Positions 22,046-33,646 of a stretch of DNA of 64,000 nucleotides are shown here, one piece after another (position 1 is the stretch's first letter; every line of letters starts with the position of its first letter). The notes under the pieces are model-generated. The model was given only the letters and a program-made list of their open reading frames with translations, did no database searches and had not been told where the DNA came from. Origin of the DNA: Ascoidea asiatica. Its lineage: Eukaryota; Ascomycota; Saccharomycetes; Ascoideales; Ascoideaceae. The stretch is taken from NCBI GenBank assembly GCA_001600695.1, contig BCKQ01000002.1, positions 930,001 through 994,000 of the forward strand. The letters run 5' to 3'. The translations under genes and the position numbers were made by a program.

Positions 22046-24994
22046 TCATAATAAAGTAGATAATGATGTATAAATCATCATCAAAGTCCCAAAAATGCAT
22101 ATAACAACACTAAAATTTCGTGAAAAAACATTATCAAATAACTTTTTAGATAGATTGTCTTCATTTTCCTCTTCATCTTCAACAGAATTATACTGCCTAT
22201 GTCCTTTCTTATAATTATCATTGAAAAAAGAACTATAATGTAATAATGGTGGGAATATATAAATTAATGGTATACACGTAAATGATCCAATCAATGAAAC
22301 AAATTTATCTAAATTATTATTACCTAAGTATGATATTAAACATGTTAAAATAGTGAAAAAAATTCTAAAAAAATTCTTTTTCCATTTAATTTTTTTATTG
22401 AATCTACCGCTTTTATCCTGTGAAAATAAGAAATTTTCTAAAATTCTGATTGCAGGAAATAATTGTAGTGGAATTGATAAAAGAATTGCTAAAGGATATA
22501 AAAATTTGATTAATTTTGAAAAAAAAGAATCTATTGGTAAATTTAAAAAAATTATTGTTTGAGTATTTGATCCAAATGCGGCATAACTTAAAGAACCTAT
22601 TGAAATGAAAATGATTAAAATTATTATGAATACAATTCCTAGAGCTTTTGGAAAATCTTTTGGTTTTGCCATTGATTCTTGAATTGGGATTAATAAGCCA
22701 ACCCCTTCAAATGTGAATATTGCTGTTCCAATAAAAATAGTCCAATCATTCGAATTAAAATAATTGAAACTTGGCTCATAAGTTTCTTTGAAAAATTCAC
22801 CGATAGAATAATAATAAATACAAAGTAATCCAATCAATATAAAAATTTCTGAAAATATCACCAAAATTGATAATTTCGAAATCTTTCTTATCAATGAAAT
22901 TGGTAGTAAAATTATTAGTTGAAGCACAATTAATGAAATTACGGATAACTCAATGTTATAATATACACTTAAGAAGTTATTAAAATTTTGAGCAACAAAT
23001 ACAATATATGTACTCGCAAATCCAACTTGGGATAAAATTAGAGAAATTGAAATTAAACTTTTTAAATGATTCCCAAATAATTTCAATCCAATTTCACCAA
23101 AACTTTCCGAATCAGTTTTAATTTTAACATTAATTAATAGTAAAAAACACCAATATGAAAGAGATCCTAAAATGATTAATAAGATAATACTAAATAATAA
23201 TCCACCATTCAAAAACCCTTTTGGTAAGAAAACAATTCCAGTTCCGACGAATGCTTTTAATAACATTAAAATTGCTTTAAAAGTTGAAATTCCTGTTACT
23301 TCGGTAGATATTTTAAAATCATTTTCATCGTTATTTAAAGGTTTTGAATTAGGGTGATTTGGTTGTAGTAAAGAATCATTTTCAGTTAGAATTGTATCTG
23401 GCGATAAAGAATTCTCGATATCGTTTTGTCTTTTATTGAAATCGGAAAATTCTTCATCTTCATCATCAGATAATTCTTCACCTGCAAAATGTTCTAGTAA
23501 GACTAAATATTCAATAAAATTTCTTGTAATTATAGGATAATTTTTATTGATATTATTATTTTTCTGATTCAATTTTTGATGTTTATTTACAATGAAATTT
23601 CTTCTAAATCCTCCTGGAGCCCGTAAATCACCTACCGTAAACTGTTGTAAATCATTATTATTATTACTATAATTGTTATTCGAACCATAGGTATTATTAT
23701 TCATATTGTTATTATTATTGTTATTGTTATGGGTGGAAGTTGCACTAGAAAAAACAGAAGTTGATATTGATTCTGAAAATGAGGAAGCCCTTCTCAATCT
23801 ATTCTGATTTGAACTTGAATTATTATTTGCCCACTTATAAAGATCCCTCGTAATATCACCAGATTGTAAATTTAGAGAATTGAATTCCTCATTATTATTA
23901 TTTATATTATTGTCATTACTATTATTATTGGCGCCGTTTTCGTTAATATCTTCTTCTTTAACTAAAAGTTGACTAACAGTATCTACAACAGATCTTTCAG
24001 GATTTTGTAAATCTATTGATATTGAAGATAATAAATCTATTTTAAAATTTGTCAGACTATTGTTATGAAGAGATTCACTGAATCTATGATTAAAAGATTG
24101 AATATCAGATATTGGATTCATCAGAGATATGTTTGTATGACTTTGGGAATTTTTATTGATTGGGAGATTTGAACTTAAGTTGGAGTTTAAATTAGAATTT
24201 AAATTTTGCTTTGAACTTTGCATTGTATTATTTGAACTTACGAGCGGATTCAGAAGTAATTGATTATTAGAATGGATATTAATTTGATTATTATTACTAG
24301 CTTTCTGGTTTGAATTTGAAGGTTTTGAAAAATTTTCATTTAACAAAGAAGAAGTATTTTTAATACTTTGAGATAAAATAGATTGCCTAAGAGGTTTATG
24401 TTTTTGATTGGAATGATTGATTTTATGATTAAAAGTAGAAATTGGTATTGAATTATTATTATTAATATTATTTGTATTATTTATATTATCTGTATTATTA
24501 AAAGTGCTAGTATTATTAGTGTTATTTGAAAAATTATTATAATTTGTTGAAGGTAATTTATAACTTCTTGATATATAATTTCTGGCACTAAAATCACCAT
24601 TTTTCATGAAATCTTCATTATAAAAATTTTTATCATTAATTGTTTCAGGATGTGGATTCAATAAAGAATATTCTTCTTCATTATTATTTTTATTATTATA
24701 ATTTGTTAGATTTTTATTTATAAATGATATACTATTTATATGATAATCATTATTATCTTGTGATTCATTTTGATAGTCATTTTGTTGTCTATCATCTATA
24801 TTATTAAAAGCTCTAACAACATTATCATCATCATTACTAATGTTATTATCATCATACCCATTAGTTTGATTATTAAAATGAAAATTGTTCAAAGTATTAT
24901 TATCATTATCATCTTCATCATCATCTATATTTTCATCGTTATAATAATAAGCAGGATCTTGCATCAAATTGGTATCATTTATAGGTATTGACAT
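22046..24994 (-). CDS. Vacuolar amino-acid exporter, AVT3/AVT4 type
   Basis: A 982-aa member of the amino acid/auxin permease (AAAP) family. Residues 1-575 are hydrophilic, Asn/Ser-rich and acidic. The transporter domain starts at about 577 with the family entry motif TFKAILMLLKAFVGTGIVFLPKGFLNGG and contains about 11 membrane helices to the C-terminus. Other family marks are SYWCFLLLINVK, SLILSQVGFASTYIVFVAQN and FEGVGLLIPIQESM. The long N-terminal tail and this core point to Avt3/Avt4, which export neutral and basic amino acids from the vacuole, rather than the importers Avt1 or Avt5-7. I cannot decide between Avt3 and Avt4. It is convergent with PIH1, 179 bp apart. Confidence 0.88.
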   Translation of the reverse strand: MSIPINDTNLMQDPAYYYNDENIDDDEDDNDNNTLNNFHFNNQTNGYDDNNISNDDDNVVRAFNNIDDRQQNDYQNESQDNNDYHINSISFINKNLTNYNNKNNNEEEYSLLNPHPETINDKNFYNEDFMKNGDFSARNYISRSYKLPSTNYNNFSNNTNNTSTFNNTDNINNTNNINNNNSIPISTFNHKINHSNQKHKPLRQSILSQSIKNTSSLLNENFSKPSNSNQKASNNNQINIHSNNQLLLNPLVSSNNTMQSSKQNLNSNLNSNLSSNLPINKNSQSHTNISLMNPISDIQSFNHRFSESLHNNSLTNFKIDLLSSISIDLQNPERSVVDTVSQLLVKEEDINENGANNNSNDNNINNNNEEFNSLNLQSGDITRDLYKWANNNSSSNQNRLRRASSFSESISTSVFSSATSTHNNNNNNNNMNNNTYGSNNNYSNNNNDLQQFTVGDLRAPGGFRRNFIVNKHQKLNQKNNNINKNYPIITRNFIEYLVLLEHFAGEELSDDEDEEFSDFNKRQNDIENSLSPDTILTENDSLLQPNHPNSKPLNNDENDFKISTEVTGISTFKAILMLLKAFVGTGIVFLPKGFLNGGLLFSIILLIILGSLSYWCFLLLINVKIKTDSESFGEIGLKLFGNHLKSLISISLILSQVGFASTYIVFVAQNFNNFLSVYYNIELSVISLIVLQLIILLPISLIRKISKLSILVIFSEIFILIGLLCIYYYSIGEFFKETYEPSFNYFNSNDWTIFIGTAIFTFEGVGLLIPIQESMAKPKDFPKALGIVFIIILIIFISIGSLSYAAFGSNTQTIIFLNLPIDSFFSKLIKFLYPLAILLSIPLQLFPAIRILENFLFSQDKSGRFNKKIKWKKNFFRIFFTILTCLISYLGNNNLDKFVSLIGSFTCIPLIYIFPPLLHYSSFFNDNYKKGHRQYNSVEDEEENEDNLSKKLFDNVFSRNFSVVICIFGTLMMIYTSLSTLL

Positions 24995-26246
24995 ATTTCA
25001 AGATTAATAAAAATGAGAAGTGAGTGATAATTGAAAATTGATTGAAAATATATTGGAAACCTTTTAAAAACGGATTAAAATCAGTCTCTAGGCTCTATAT
25101 ATAATGAAATTTTTTTTGCTTTATGTCCTTTTAAAAGTGAATCAGATATTTGATCTCAGTTTTTTTCGAAATTTATTGATAAAGGGGAATATCCCTATTG
25201 ATGGGTAGTTATTAGTAAGCTATGAATATAATGTAATTCTTGATTTAGCTTTTCTTGATATTATATTTGCTTTGGCGACTAATACTTATTTGAAAAGGCA
25301 AAGAAATTATATCAAAAGATATTCATTAAAATAAAATTAAGTACTCAACTACTGAAGTATTTATATTAAACCTCGAAGATAATTTATTAAAAAATTAGAA
25401 AAGTTTTTTCAATGTTTTTTTTTTCAACAATAGATATTGTTTATAATGCTAAAATCTTTAATAAATACTTCAAAATTTATTACGAGACTTGCATTGGAAA
25501 ATAGAGCTTCTTGAGGTCCCTAACTATGTAACGTCACGTATTACGTTCCGCCGCAGTGAAATACTGAAGCGCTCAATCACCCACGCCTGTGGAAATAAAA
25601 TTGTTACTTGAGTGCTCAACCACCAAAATAATATTGCTAACTTTCACTCGACTCTGGCTTAAAGCCCTACTCAGAATTTTCACCAATTCAGGACAGCCCA
25701 TAAATCAAATTATAGGACGGGCCCGAAGCAGAAAATTTACAACCCCGTAAGTCCTTTTTATAGAGTAAATAAAAATATTTCTATAAGTGCATTCAAACAT
25801 TAAAGTGCGTATTTAATATTTCAACTAAAGTAACGTAACGTATTTTTTTTTTAAAAAACCTCCAGCCACATATTTACCCGATTACCGATTAAAACGGTTT
25901 GTATTTTATCGGGAATCCTGAAAACAAAGTACACTTTTAAAAGAGGACGATAAACCTCTATAGAGTTTTATGCTAGGCTTAGTGTATTATAGTATGAAAA
26001 CTTTTTTTTGATATAAACGTAAAATGGAAATAAATCTATTAATATAAACTGATATAAACTAATATAAACTATTAACATACAATTTTTTCAACTAAATCAA
26101 TAAATGATTTTATAAATTAGCTATTTAACAAAGTAATTGATTAACCAATAGTCAACCCTGTGTACAAATTAACAAGAGAAAATTATCAAAGTTTTAGTTA
26201 TTTTCTTAAATTTAAACGATAAAAACTATTATGACACTGTTCTAGT
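24995..26246. other. Upstream region of the AVT gene, 3' flank of DTD1
   Basis: AT-rich except for about 25500-25760. That patch has TGTAACGTCAC (25527-25537), ATTACGTT just after it, an inverted repeat GGCTT/AAGCC (about 25652-25662) and the palindrome CGGGCCCG (25718-25725). A second AACGTAACGTA stretch lies near 25831. No gene or RNA is recognised. Confidence 0.6.
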
Positions 26247-26702
26247 CTATTCATTTGTATCCATTATTATTGTTACTGGACCATCATTAACTAAAGCTAC
26301 ATCCATCATTTCTCCGAATTTACCATCTTTGATTTTTTCATCCTGTTCAATTTCCTTTCTCAAACAACACAAAAAGTAATCATATAATTCTTTTGCTAAA
26401 TGACCTTTTTGAGCATTGTGAAAATCAGGTTTTGTCCCCTTTTTAGTTTTTGCTAATAATGTAAATTGAGATATAGATAATACTTCTCCATTAATTTCTT
26501 TCACACTTTTCTTCCAATGAGTTAAATCATCATTTTGAAATAATCTTAAATTTATAATTTTCTTTGACAATTTTTCACAATCTTCTTTAGAATCATTTAA
26601 TCCAATTCCAATTAATAACATTAATCCTTTACTTATTTCAGAAACAAGTTGTTTTTCCACTGTGACTGAAGCAGACTTGACTTTTTGAATTACAGCTTTC
26701 AT
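26247..26702 (-). CDS. DTD1: D-aminoacyl-tRNA deacylase
   Basis: This 151-aa cytosolic enzyme hydrolyses D-aminoacyl-tRNAs (for example D-Tyr-tRNA), recycling tRNA mischarged with D-amino acids. Length and sequence match the DTD family over the whole protein. The start MKAVIQKVKSASVTV is typical. The catalytic-pocket motif SQFTL is at residues 78-82, and the second signature, the Gly-Pro motif that confers chiral selection, is at 139-144 in NDGPVT. FGEMMDV corresponds to the usual FGA-MQV segment. No intron or truncation is seen. It lies tandem with its minus-strand neighbours, with 617 bp upstream. Confidence 0.97.
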   Translation of the reverse strand: MKAVIQKVKSASVTVEKQLVSEISKGLMLLIGIGLNDSKEDCEKLSKKIINLRLFQNDDLTHWKKSVKEINGEVLSISQFTLLAKTKKGTKPDFHNAQKGHLAKELYDYFLCCLRKEIEQDEKIKDGKFGEMMDVALVNDGPVTIIMDTNE

Positions 26703-27319
26703 TTTTATCTAGTGATTTGATGTTATTTCAATGTTATACTTTGAATTCAATTTCTGAGTGTTGTAAAGCAATATCATAGGCCTTTGCCTAAATACTTTAA
26801 TACCTGCCAAATAGATCTGATAATTTTGAAGATAATAATTCATCGATGAATCATATTATTTAGCTCCAAATCTGTCTTTTGAAAAAACAAAATTTCAAAT
26901 ACTTAATAATAGTTAGTGCTACGAAAGTGTAAACATTCTTTTTAGATCCGTGTTACTGGTTTTAAGTGTGGTCGCCACTTATACGGAATCAGTTTGAATA
27001 AAAAGCTTTATTTACATACACTTTTCACTCTTTTGAATCATTTATTTTCACTATTTTACTTGTATCTCTATTCGAGAAGCAATTTATATTTATTGGGAAA
27101 AAGATTACGAAATAGCTTAATTACTCAAAGAAATATCCAAAATTATTTTAAAAACATATAGTTTCCCAAAATAGTATACCTGCAAAAAATATCTGTCTCA
27201 AAATTTCAAAATTAAGATAATTAAGATTAAGTTAACTGGAGTTCAAAATTTATCGAGCAAAAAAATCTGTACAAAACTTATAACTAACGTCTTTAATGAA
27301 GTTAGCTTATTTTCCTGAT
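26703..27319. other. DTD1 upstream region
   Basis: A 617-bp AT-rich gap holding the DTD1 promoter and the 3' flank of the next minus-strand gene. A nested dyad occurs at about 26945-26990: outer TCCGT/ACGGA and inner AAGTG/CACTT. It lies about 250 bp from the DTD1 ATG. Confidence 0.5.
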
Positions 27320-29323
27320 TTATAATCTTAAAGTTTCAGTTACTCTGTTCTGCTTATATTTTCTAATCTTATACTTTTTTGTTGATGGTTTAACCATTGT
27401 TATTGGAGAATCATTTGGAGCTAATCCACTTATAATATGAGATCTTATAAAATTATTTTTTCCTTCCATTGAAACTTCATCAGAATAATTTGTTTCTTGT
27501 GCTTTTGTTTTTTCATTTTCAGAAAGGGTCAATGTCTGTTTTTCTGTTATAGTTTCAGTTGAGGTTAAAGTAAAAGTTTCCTGCACAGTCTGAACATTTG
27601 TTTTCAATTTAGTTTTTGTTTTTGTAGTATAATCAGTTAAGGTTCTTGTTCTTGAATGATATGTGGTTAAAGTTACATTTTCAAGCTTTGTTTTATTTTT
27701 ATTCTTTTTATTTTTTCCATGATTTTCTTTTTCTTCACTGTCTTCATCATCATCAACATCAGTGAAATTTTTACTTGGTTCATTGTATGAATTTGTAAGT
27801 GTATTAGTTTTGGTCTTTATTGTTGAAGTTACTGTTGGAACATTGTTAGGAGTTTTAATATAATTTTTTTGTCTATTTCTAATTGGCCTTTGAGCGTTAT
27901 ATTTTAATTTTTCTGGAGCAGAATCTTTTTTATTCATTTCAGAAACTTCATCTTCTTTTTTCTGAGTTTCTTTATTTTGTTCAAAATTTTTGTTATTATT
28001 AAAAATATTGTCGTCTGAATCTTCTTCAACAGTACCATCATTGTTATCAAAATTCTCAGAACTAAAAAATTGGTCTAATTTTTCAACAGCTATATCATTT
28101 TCTCCATTTTCTGCAATAAGGTTTGTTTGATCTTTGATTTCTAAAAAATATCTTTTCATTAGTGTTTTTGTTGAAGAATCAGAAAAAGATTCATCAATAC
28201 ATAATTCTTGAGTCATTTTTTCGAAATAAAGAATTGTTTCTTTTGGACAAAACTGTTTACATTTAGAATATAATTTTTGAGCAAACAAACACTTGCATTC
28301 TTCTGTTTGATGATTTTTAATTTCAATTTCAATCTCAATTTCATTTTGATTGTTTTCTTCTTCATTGCTCTTATCATTATTGATTTTATAGTTACTTATA
28401 GTATTATATTTATCATTTTCTTCAGAATAATTTATATTTTTTTTATTTTTATTTGATTTTTCAAGACATTTTGTATATAAATCATCCATAACTTGTTCAT
28501 GACAATATTTATATTCAATACAACAAGTTTTCATTAAAAAATCTTGATTCTCATTACTTAAAAGTTGAACTTTTGTATAATCATAATAGAAATTTATAGT
28601 ACTATTGATATTCTGGTCTTTTTCAATTAAATTTCTTTTTACAAATTTTCTTTCTGAAAAAGATATGTCAATATTTGGACAATTAACAAAAGAAATGAAT
28701 TTTTCAAGAATTTTATTAAAAGGTTTAATATTATTATTTTCATTGACTATATTGAAGTTTTTATCATTATTATTATTTTTGCTTTGGAAAAATAATGATG
28801 GTAAATGAAAAGAACAAGAGTGAATTAAGTCATCATAAACATTACATTTACAAAAATTTATTCTTTCATTAATTTTGAAGTTTTTTAAACTTTCAACATT
28901 AGTTGAATATTTGATTATATTTTGGTGATTTTCATTATCATTATCATTATCATCATTAATATCTTCATTTGAATCATCACAATCTTTATCTTTTTTTTGA
29001 TCTTTATCTAAATCTTTTTCATATTCATCAAAACAAGATTTATGTTCTTGAATAAATAAAACATCTTTAACACAGGAGATTAAATTAAAGTTAGATAAAA
29101 TTGAATTTATAGTTGTATTTACAAATGAATTATTTAAATTAGTATAATTATCATTTTTATCATTATTATTAATAATATCATTAGTTATTGAAATATTATT
29201 TTTGTTTAAATATTGAAAAAAATTATTTAAATCATTTTGAATAATTTGAATGAAAGCAAAAGATATTAAGGGATATACTAAAAATAATAAAGTAAAAAGA
29301 GTATAAAAATATTTTTTATTCAT
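27320..29323 (-). CDS. Secreted Cys-rich, Thr-rich protein of unknown function
   Basis: This 667-aa protein is not recognised. It starts with a clear signal peptide: MNKKY, then the hydrophobic FYTLFTLLFLVYPLISFAF, with cleavage likely near residue 24. The luminal part has many cysteines in spaced pairs (FCKCNVYDDLIHSC, TCCIEYKYCHEQ, ECKCLFAQKLYSKCKQFC), suggesting a disulphide-bonded fold over about residues 35-390. Acidic Asn/Asp-rich linkers interrupt it. From about 490 to 600 it is Thr/Lys-rich with repeated T-K-T-K and TLT motifs, likely O-mannosylated. The C-terminus is basic (KKYKIRKYKQNRV) with no hydrophobic GPI signal and no second membrane segment. A cell-wall or ER-lumen role is possible. 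Confidence 0.75.
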   Translation of the reverse strand: MNKKYFYTLFTLLFLVYPLISFAFIQIIQNDLNNFFQYLNKNNISITNDIINNNDKNDNYTNLNNSFVNTTINSILSNFNLISCVKDVLFIQEHKSCFDEYEKDLDKDQKKDKDCDDSNEDINDDNDNDNENHQNIIKYSTNVESLKNFKINERINFCKCNVYDDLIHSCSFHLPSLFFQSKNNNNDKNFNIVNENNNIKPFNKILEKFISFVNCPNIDISFSERKFVKRNLIEKDQNINSTINFYYDYTKVQLLSNENQDFLMKTCCIEYKYCHEQVMDDLYTKCLEKSNKNKKNINYSEENDKYNTISNYKINNDKSNEEENNQNEIEIEIEIKNHQTEECKCLFAQKLYSKCKQFCPKETILYFEKMTQELCIDESFSDSSTKTLMKRYFLEIKDQTNLIAENGENDIAVEKLDQFFSSENFDNNDGTVEEDSDDNIFNNNKNFEQNKETQKKEDEVSEMNKKDSAPEKLKYNAQRPIRNRQKNYIKTPNNVPTVTSTIKTKTNTLTNSYNEPSKNFTDVDDDEDSEEKENHGKNKKNKNKTKLENVTLTTYHSRTRTLTDYTTKTKTKLKTNVQTVQETFTLTSTETITEKQTLTLSENEKTKAQETNYSDEVSMEGKNNFIRSHIISGLAPNDSPITMVKPSTKKYKIRKYKQNRVTETLRL

Positions 29324-32300
29324 TTCTTTTTCATATATTTTAATAAAACTTGAAATTTATTGGTTTATTTTCTGAAATTTTAAAATTATCAATAGTTAAT
29401 ATTACTTTTTTATGATGATCATGAAATTAAAAAAAAATGAAGATCTTTTTGAAAATATTGTAAGGAAAATGAATATATGTGAACTATTATTTAATATTTG
29501 AGGTGATTTCAAATTGAAACTAAAATTTAAATTAAGCGCCGATAAACATTATAAAGAGATGAATATGGTGAGAGAAGAAATAATTGTTTTTTTATAATGA
29601 TTGATCTTCTATACAATTTTTAGTTGATGAATTTGAAGAGTCAGAAGTTACCACCGTTAACGAAGATGGTTAACATGGTGAATTAAAGGAATTGAATAAA
29701 CTTGGTGAGGGACCTGAACGACTGAAAAGAGCACTTTATGTGATGAAAAATATTCTCAAGTTACTTTGATGATCGATTTCCTTTTCACCACTGATAGAAA
29801 TGGGCTATATGAAAGCCTCTTTAGAAGTTACAGAAAGAAAATCAGAAACATCAAATAAAGCAAATATAAGAAAAACAAAAATCATCACCCAGATTTTATA
29901 TTGTATCAAAATTAAGATCAGTGATAACTAAGATCAGCCAGATCATCTAGATCAGCAAGATCAACAAAGTTAGCAGGGTCAATAGGAACGGCCAACCAAC
30001 TAATATCTGTTATTTTCAATGACCAGTAATTCAGATTTGAATAGAAGAAAGAGAAAAAAAAAGATCCTCAATATCTTTTAAAGAAATTGATTCTCATGAT
30101 TATAAAAAAAAATATCTTAGTTTTTTGCAAACAAATATAAAACTGAAACTAATATTGATATTCACTTTAAAATTGATTATCAAAGTAATATTTAAATTAA
30201 ACTATTATTCAAGTTGAAATTGACTTTGATATTCAATATATGTAAGATTTGAGGAAATCAAAAGCCATCTTCAAATTGTTTTTTATTTTCTTTGAGAAGA
30301 CAGATAAAAAATAAAAATATTATCAACTATGTATATTCTTGATAGTTATACTATAACCGTATTTTTAGTAACTATGCTTTAGCGAAAAATAGTCTAGCGT
30401 TAAAAGTGGCTATTTAAACCTTATAAGGCAAGTTTTTTTTTTTTGTTTTTGTGGTCTTTCAAAACGAACAAAGAACTGCACATAAAAGCACATATAAAAA
30501 ACTTGCGTGTATTTAGCAAAGGACAAAGAAGCTTTTAACTGCATATTACAAAATACTTTACTTTTTTCTACAGAGTAATTGCATCTACGGGAGTCACGCT
30601 TGAACTTAATTCACTTCATCGCATACTGAAATCTAGTTTCTATACATGCCTCGTACACTCTCCGTGTAGAGTATACTGTATATGAATTCCAAATTGTAGC
30701 GTAGCGACGTTAAAATATGAATATAGTTTTTAATTAATAACATCAATTAATATATGACAGAGTAGAAAAGTTTAAAACCAATATAATTTATTAATATAAT
30801 CACAAAAAGAATGAAAATTTAGTTTTAATCTTACTTAATTCTATCAATATCCTATAAAACATAATCAATGGCTTTTATGTATTCTCCATCTTCAATAATG
30901 TAATGTTTAAATCAAACAGTTTATGAATTTGACTAATTTTTTTTGGATTAGGATATATACCTGGCACGAAATTCATGATTTGATTATACTACTAAACAAT
31001 CGACAAATAGCCAATCTGCCAATCTGTTTTTAAAGATAATGCTTTAGAGAAATATCTGTCAGCTGACCTTAAAAGTATTTGTAATTCCATTTGTATTTTT
31101 CTCAATCAATTACATTTCTGAGCATAGCATAATAAATAAGGGATTACTGTACCATTTTATTTCAATTTTAAAATAAATGCAGTGCCATGTATTAATTCTG
31201 TGCAAAGTTTTTTAAAAAAGTTTCCGGGCCCAAGTCATTAAAATGCACAAGTAAAAGTTAAAAAATACATTAGGTTCTAGCCTGCTTTGCTTTTGAACAC
31301 ATGCATAATAAAACACTACTATTTATAAATGCAAGCTTCCTTAGTGAGCGTTTGGCACATGACTGAAATTGGATAATAAAAAACCTGCCGCAGCGAGGCC
31401 CTTTTTAAGGTCGTGTAGAACTATTAATATTTTTTAGCAGCTTTTTAATAATTTTTCTTGGTTGGTTGCTGAATCAACTGTTGATAATAGCTAGCCAGAA
31501 CCATGTTCAAACTTTAAGCGGGGTGCCCAAAAGGGGTTTTAAGTTTCATCTTAGAATAAAATGCATGCTGGTTTATAATTTGATTGTAATTTTTTTTTTC
31601 TAACTGGAAGTGATTTTTTTTCCTTGTAAAGCTCAAAGATTTGGCCATAGCAACTCAGGTCCGAGTTCATTGGGAATAAAACTGGTGGTATTTAGTTAGT
31701 TATTGACTTTGTGAGTTTTGTTACCAATGAGTTGCACCTAGATTCTGAACCAGAACCAGAACCAGAATTGAAGCAAAAAACTCACCTTCTCCAATGACCT
31801 GACAAACCTCGAATTTTTTAGATTCTGTGCAGTTTTGGAATAAAAACTGGGGCATTCGACTCAGAATCTTGATTTTAATGTGTATTGTATGATCAGTACC
31901 AAATTAAATCAAATAAATTGATTTTCTGGGTGTCCATCCTTTTGTGTGCAAAACTGTTTTCTGATTCTTCAATTAAAATAACCAAATACTGGTTCTGTTA
32001 TAGTTACAATTGTTCCACTTTCATCTTCTCGTTAACAATCGCAAGCTTTAGCTCGTAATAGAGTCGCTAATCACTCATCAATATGTGAGAAATATTTGGC
32101 TTTAAAATTTTTAAATTTTATAATATCGCAATTTTACAAAAAATCCATTTCAAAATTTCCCAAATTTTCTTTTTACTTTTTTTTTGCTTTTTTGGCTCTT
32201 GTTTCTCTATTTCTGTTTCTCACTGCTTCTCTTGTTTTCTATCTTCTGTGTTTTCTATGTTTTCTCTTTTCTCTTTTCTCTTTTTTTAATGATTTCTCTA

Positions 32301-32731
32301 GTTTTTATGTTTTTTTTTCTGACTTTTTTTTTAAATTTTCCCTTTTTTCCTCACATTTTTTCTAATTTTAATTGGCCTTTTATTTTTTTTTTTACTAATT
32401 TTACAAACTTTATTAAATCCTCTAAATCTTCAAATTTTTACTACTAGATAATCTCCCTTATAATTAATATTAACTATTTGCATCTATTATTATTTCACTT
32501 CTTAAAAATTTCTTTCATTTTTAAATTATATATAAACCCATCATATATCCCATTTTTTTAAGAAATTGATAGCTCATTAATTCTTCACTTTAATTGGTTC
32601 TGTTATAAAATTATTTTCTATATTGTTATACATTTTTATAATATACTTATATTAATATTTTAACCTATTTTTTTAAGCTCAATTAAAAATTAATTATCAT
32701 TTAAAAACTATTATATCAATAAACTTTCAAA
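29324..32731. other. 3.4 kb non-coding region between divergent genes
   Basis: This holds the promoters of the secreted-protein gene (-) and the aquaporin gene (+). Positions 29614-29931 read as an interrupted frame (see findings). Positions 30560-30720 and 31200-31550 are GC-richer and include GGGCCC (31226-31231) and a TACAC/GTGTA dyad near 30650-30670. Positions 32090-32450 are a T-rich tract whose hydrophobic frames are composition artefacts. No tRNA or other RNA gene is recognised. Confidence 0.6.
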
Positions 32732-33646
32732 ATGTCTAATCAAATACCTGAAGACACTAATGATTCTAAATCTATAAATCAAGTTCCAGTAGTAGAAAAT
32801 AGTAATTATAATAATAATAATAATGTTAATTCAAATTATAAAGTTTTTGGTTTATCAAATAACTTAAGAAATCATTTTGTTGCAATGACTGGTGAATTTG
32901 TTGGAACTTTTATATTTTTATGGTCTGCATTTATGATTGCTCAAATTGCCAATCATGATATAATTTTATCAACAAATTCTGCTTCTGGTGATATAGTTAA
33001 TGGTTCCTCTCCTTCTCAATTAATTATGATTTCTTTTGGTTTTGGTTTTGGTGTAATGGTTGGTGTTTTCTTATTCTTTAGAGTTTCTGGCGGTAATTTA
33101 AATCCTGCTGTTACTTTCACTTTAGTTTTAGCTGGTGCAATTCCTCCATTAAGAGGTGCTCTTATGGTATTAGCACAAATGGTAGCTGGTATGGCTGCAG
33201 CTGGTGCTGCAAGTGCAATGACTCCTGGAGAAATTTTATTTGCAAATAGTTTAGGAGGTGGTTGCTCAAAATCAAGAGGTGTATTCATTGAAGCTTTTGG
33301 TACTTGCATTTTATGTATAACTGTTTTAATGATGGCTGTTGAAAAACATCGTGCTACTTTTATGGCTCCATTTGCAATTGGTATTTCTTTATTTATTGGT
33401 CATTTAGTTTGTATTTATTATACTGGGGCTGGTTTAAATCCTGCTAGATCTTTTGGTCCATGTATTGCTTCAAAATCTTTCCCTGTCTATCACTGGATTT
33501 ACTGGGTTGGTCCTTTATTAGGTGGTTTCATCGCTTTCACCATTTGGAAATTATTAAAAGTTTTAAAATATGAAACTGCTAATCCAGGTCAAGATGATGA
33601 CGGTTTAGAAATTTTTGTTCAAAAAAATAATTCAAACATGGTATAA
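32732..33646 (+). CDS. AQY1: Orthodox aquaporin
   Basis: A 304-aa water channel of the MIP family with six membrane helices. Residues 1-45 are a polar, Asn-rich cytosolic tail. Helix 1 is [18 protein letters not shown]. The first NPA box is at residues 124-126 ([10 protein letters not shown]) and the second at 236-239 ([12 protein letters not shown]), where the Arg of the selectivity filter is present. [10 protein letters not shown] in helix 5 supplies the filter His typical of water-selective channels. Glycerol channels have Gly at that place and an extra loop in helix 5. Length and layout match yeast Aqy1/Aqy2. Expression control is not evident from sequence. Convergent with KOG1. Confidence 0.93.
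   Translation: MSNQIPEDTNDSKSINQVPVVENSNYNNNNNVNSNYKVFGLSNNLRNHFVAMTGEFVGTFIFLWSAFMIAQIANHDIILSTNSASGDIVNGSSPSQLIMISFGFGFGVMVGVFLFFRVSGGNLNPAVTFTLVLAGAIPPLRGALMVLAQMVAGMAAAGAASAMTPGEILFANSLGGGCSKSRGVFIEAFGTCILCITVLMMAVEKHRATFMAPFAIGISLFIGHLVCIYYTGAGLNPARSFGPCIASKSFPVYHWIYWVGPLLGGFIAFTIWKLLKVLKYETANPGQDDDGLEIFVQKNNSNMV

Noticed and set aside
25650-25665. GGCTTA string considered as an RNase P/MRP conserved region
   Set aside because: The required ACAGNA element at fixed spacing is absent.
29768-29800. TGATGA followed by CTGA, box C/D snoRNA-like
   Set aside because: The boxes are only about 25 nt apart with no C'/D' pair or terminal stem.
32096-32447. Hydrophobic Phe/Leu/Ser-rich plus-strand frames
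   Set aside because: Translation of a T-rich tract upstream of the aquaporin gene; three overlapping frames give similar output, which indicates composition rather than coding.
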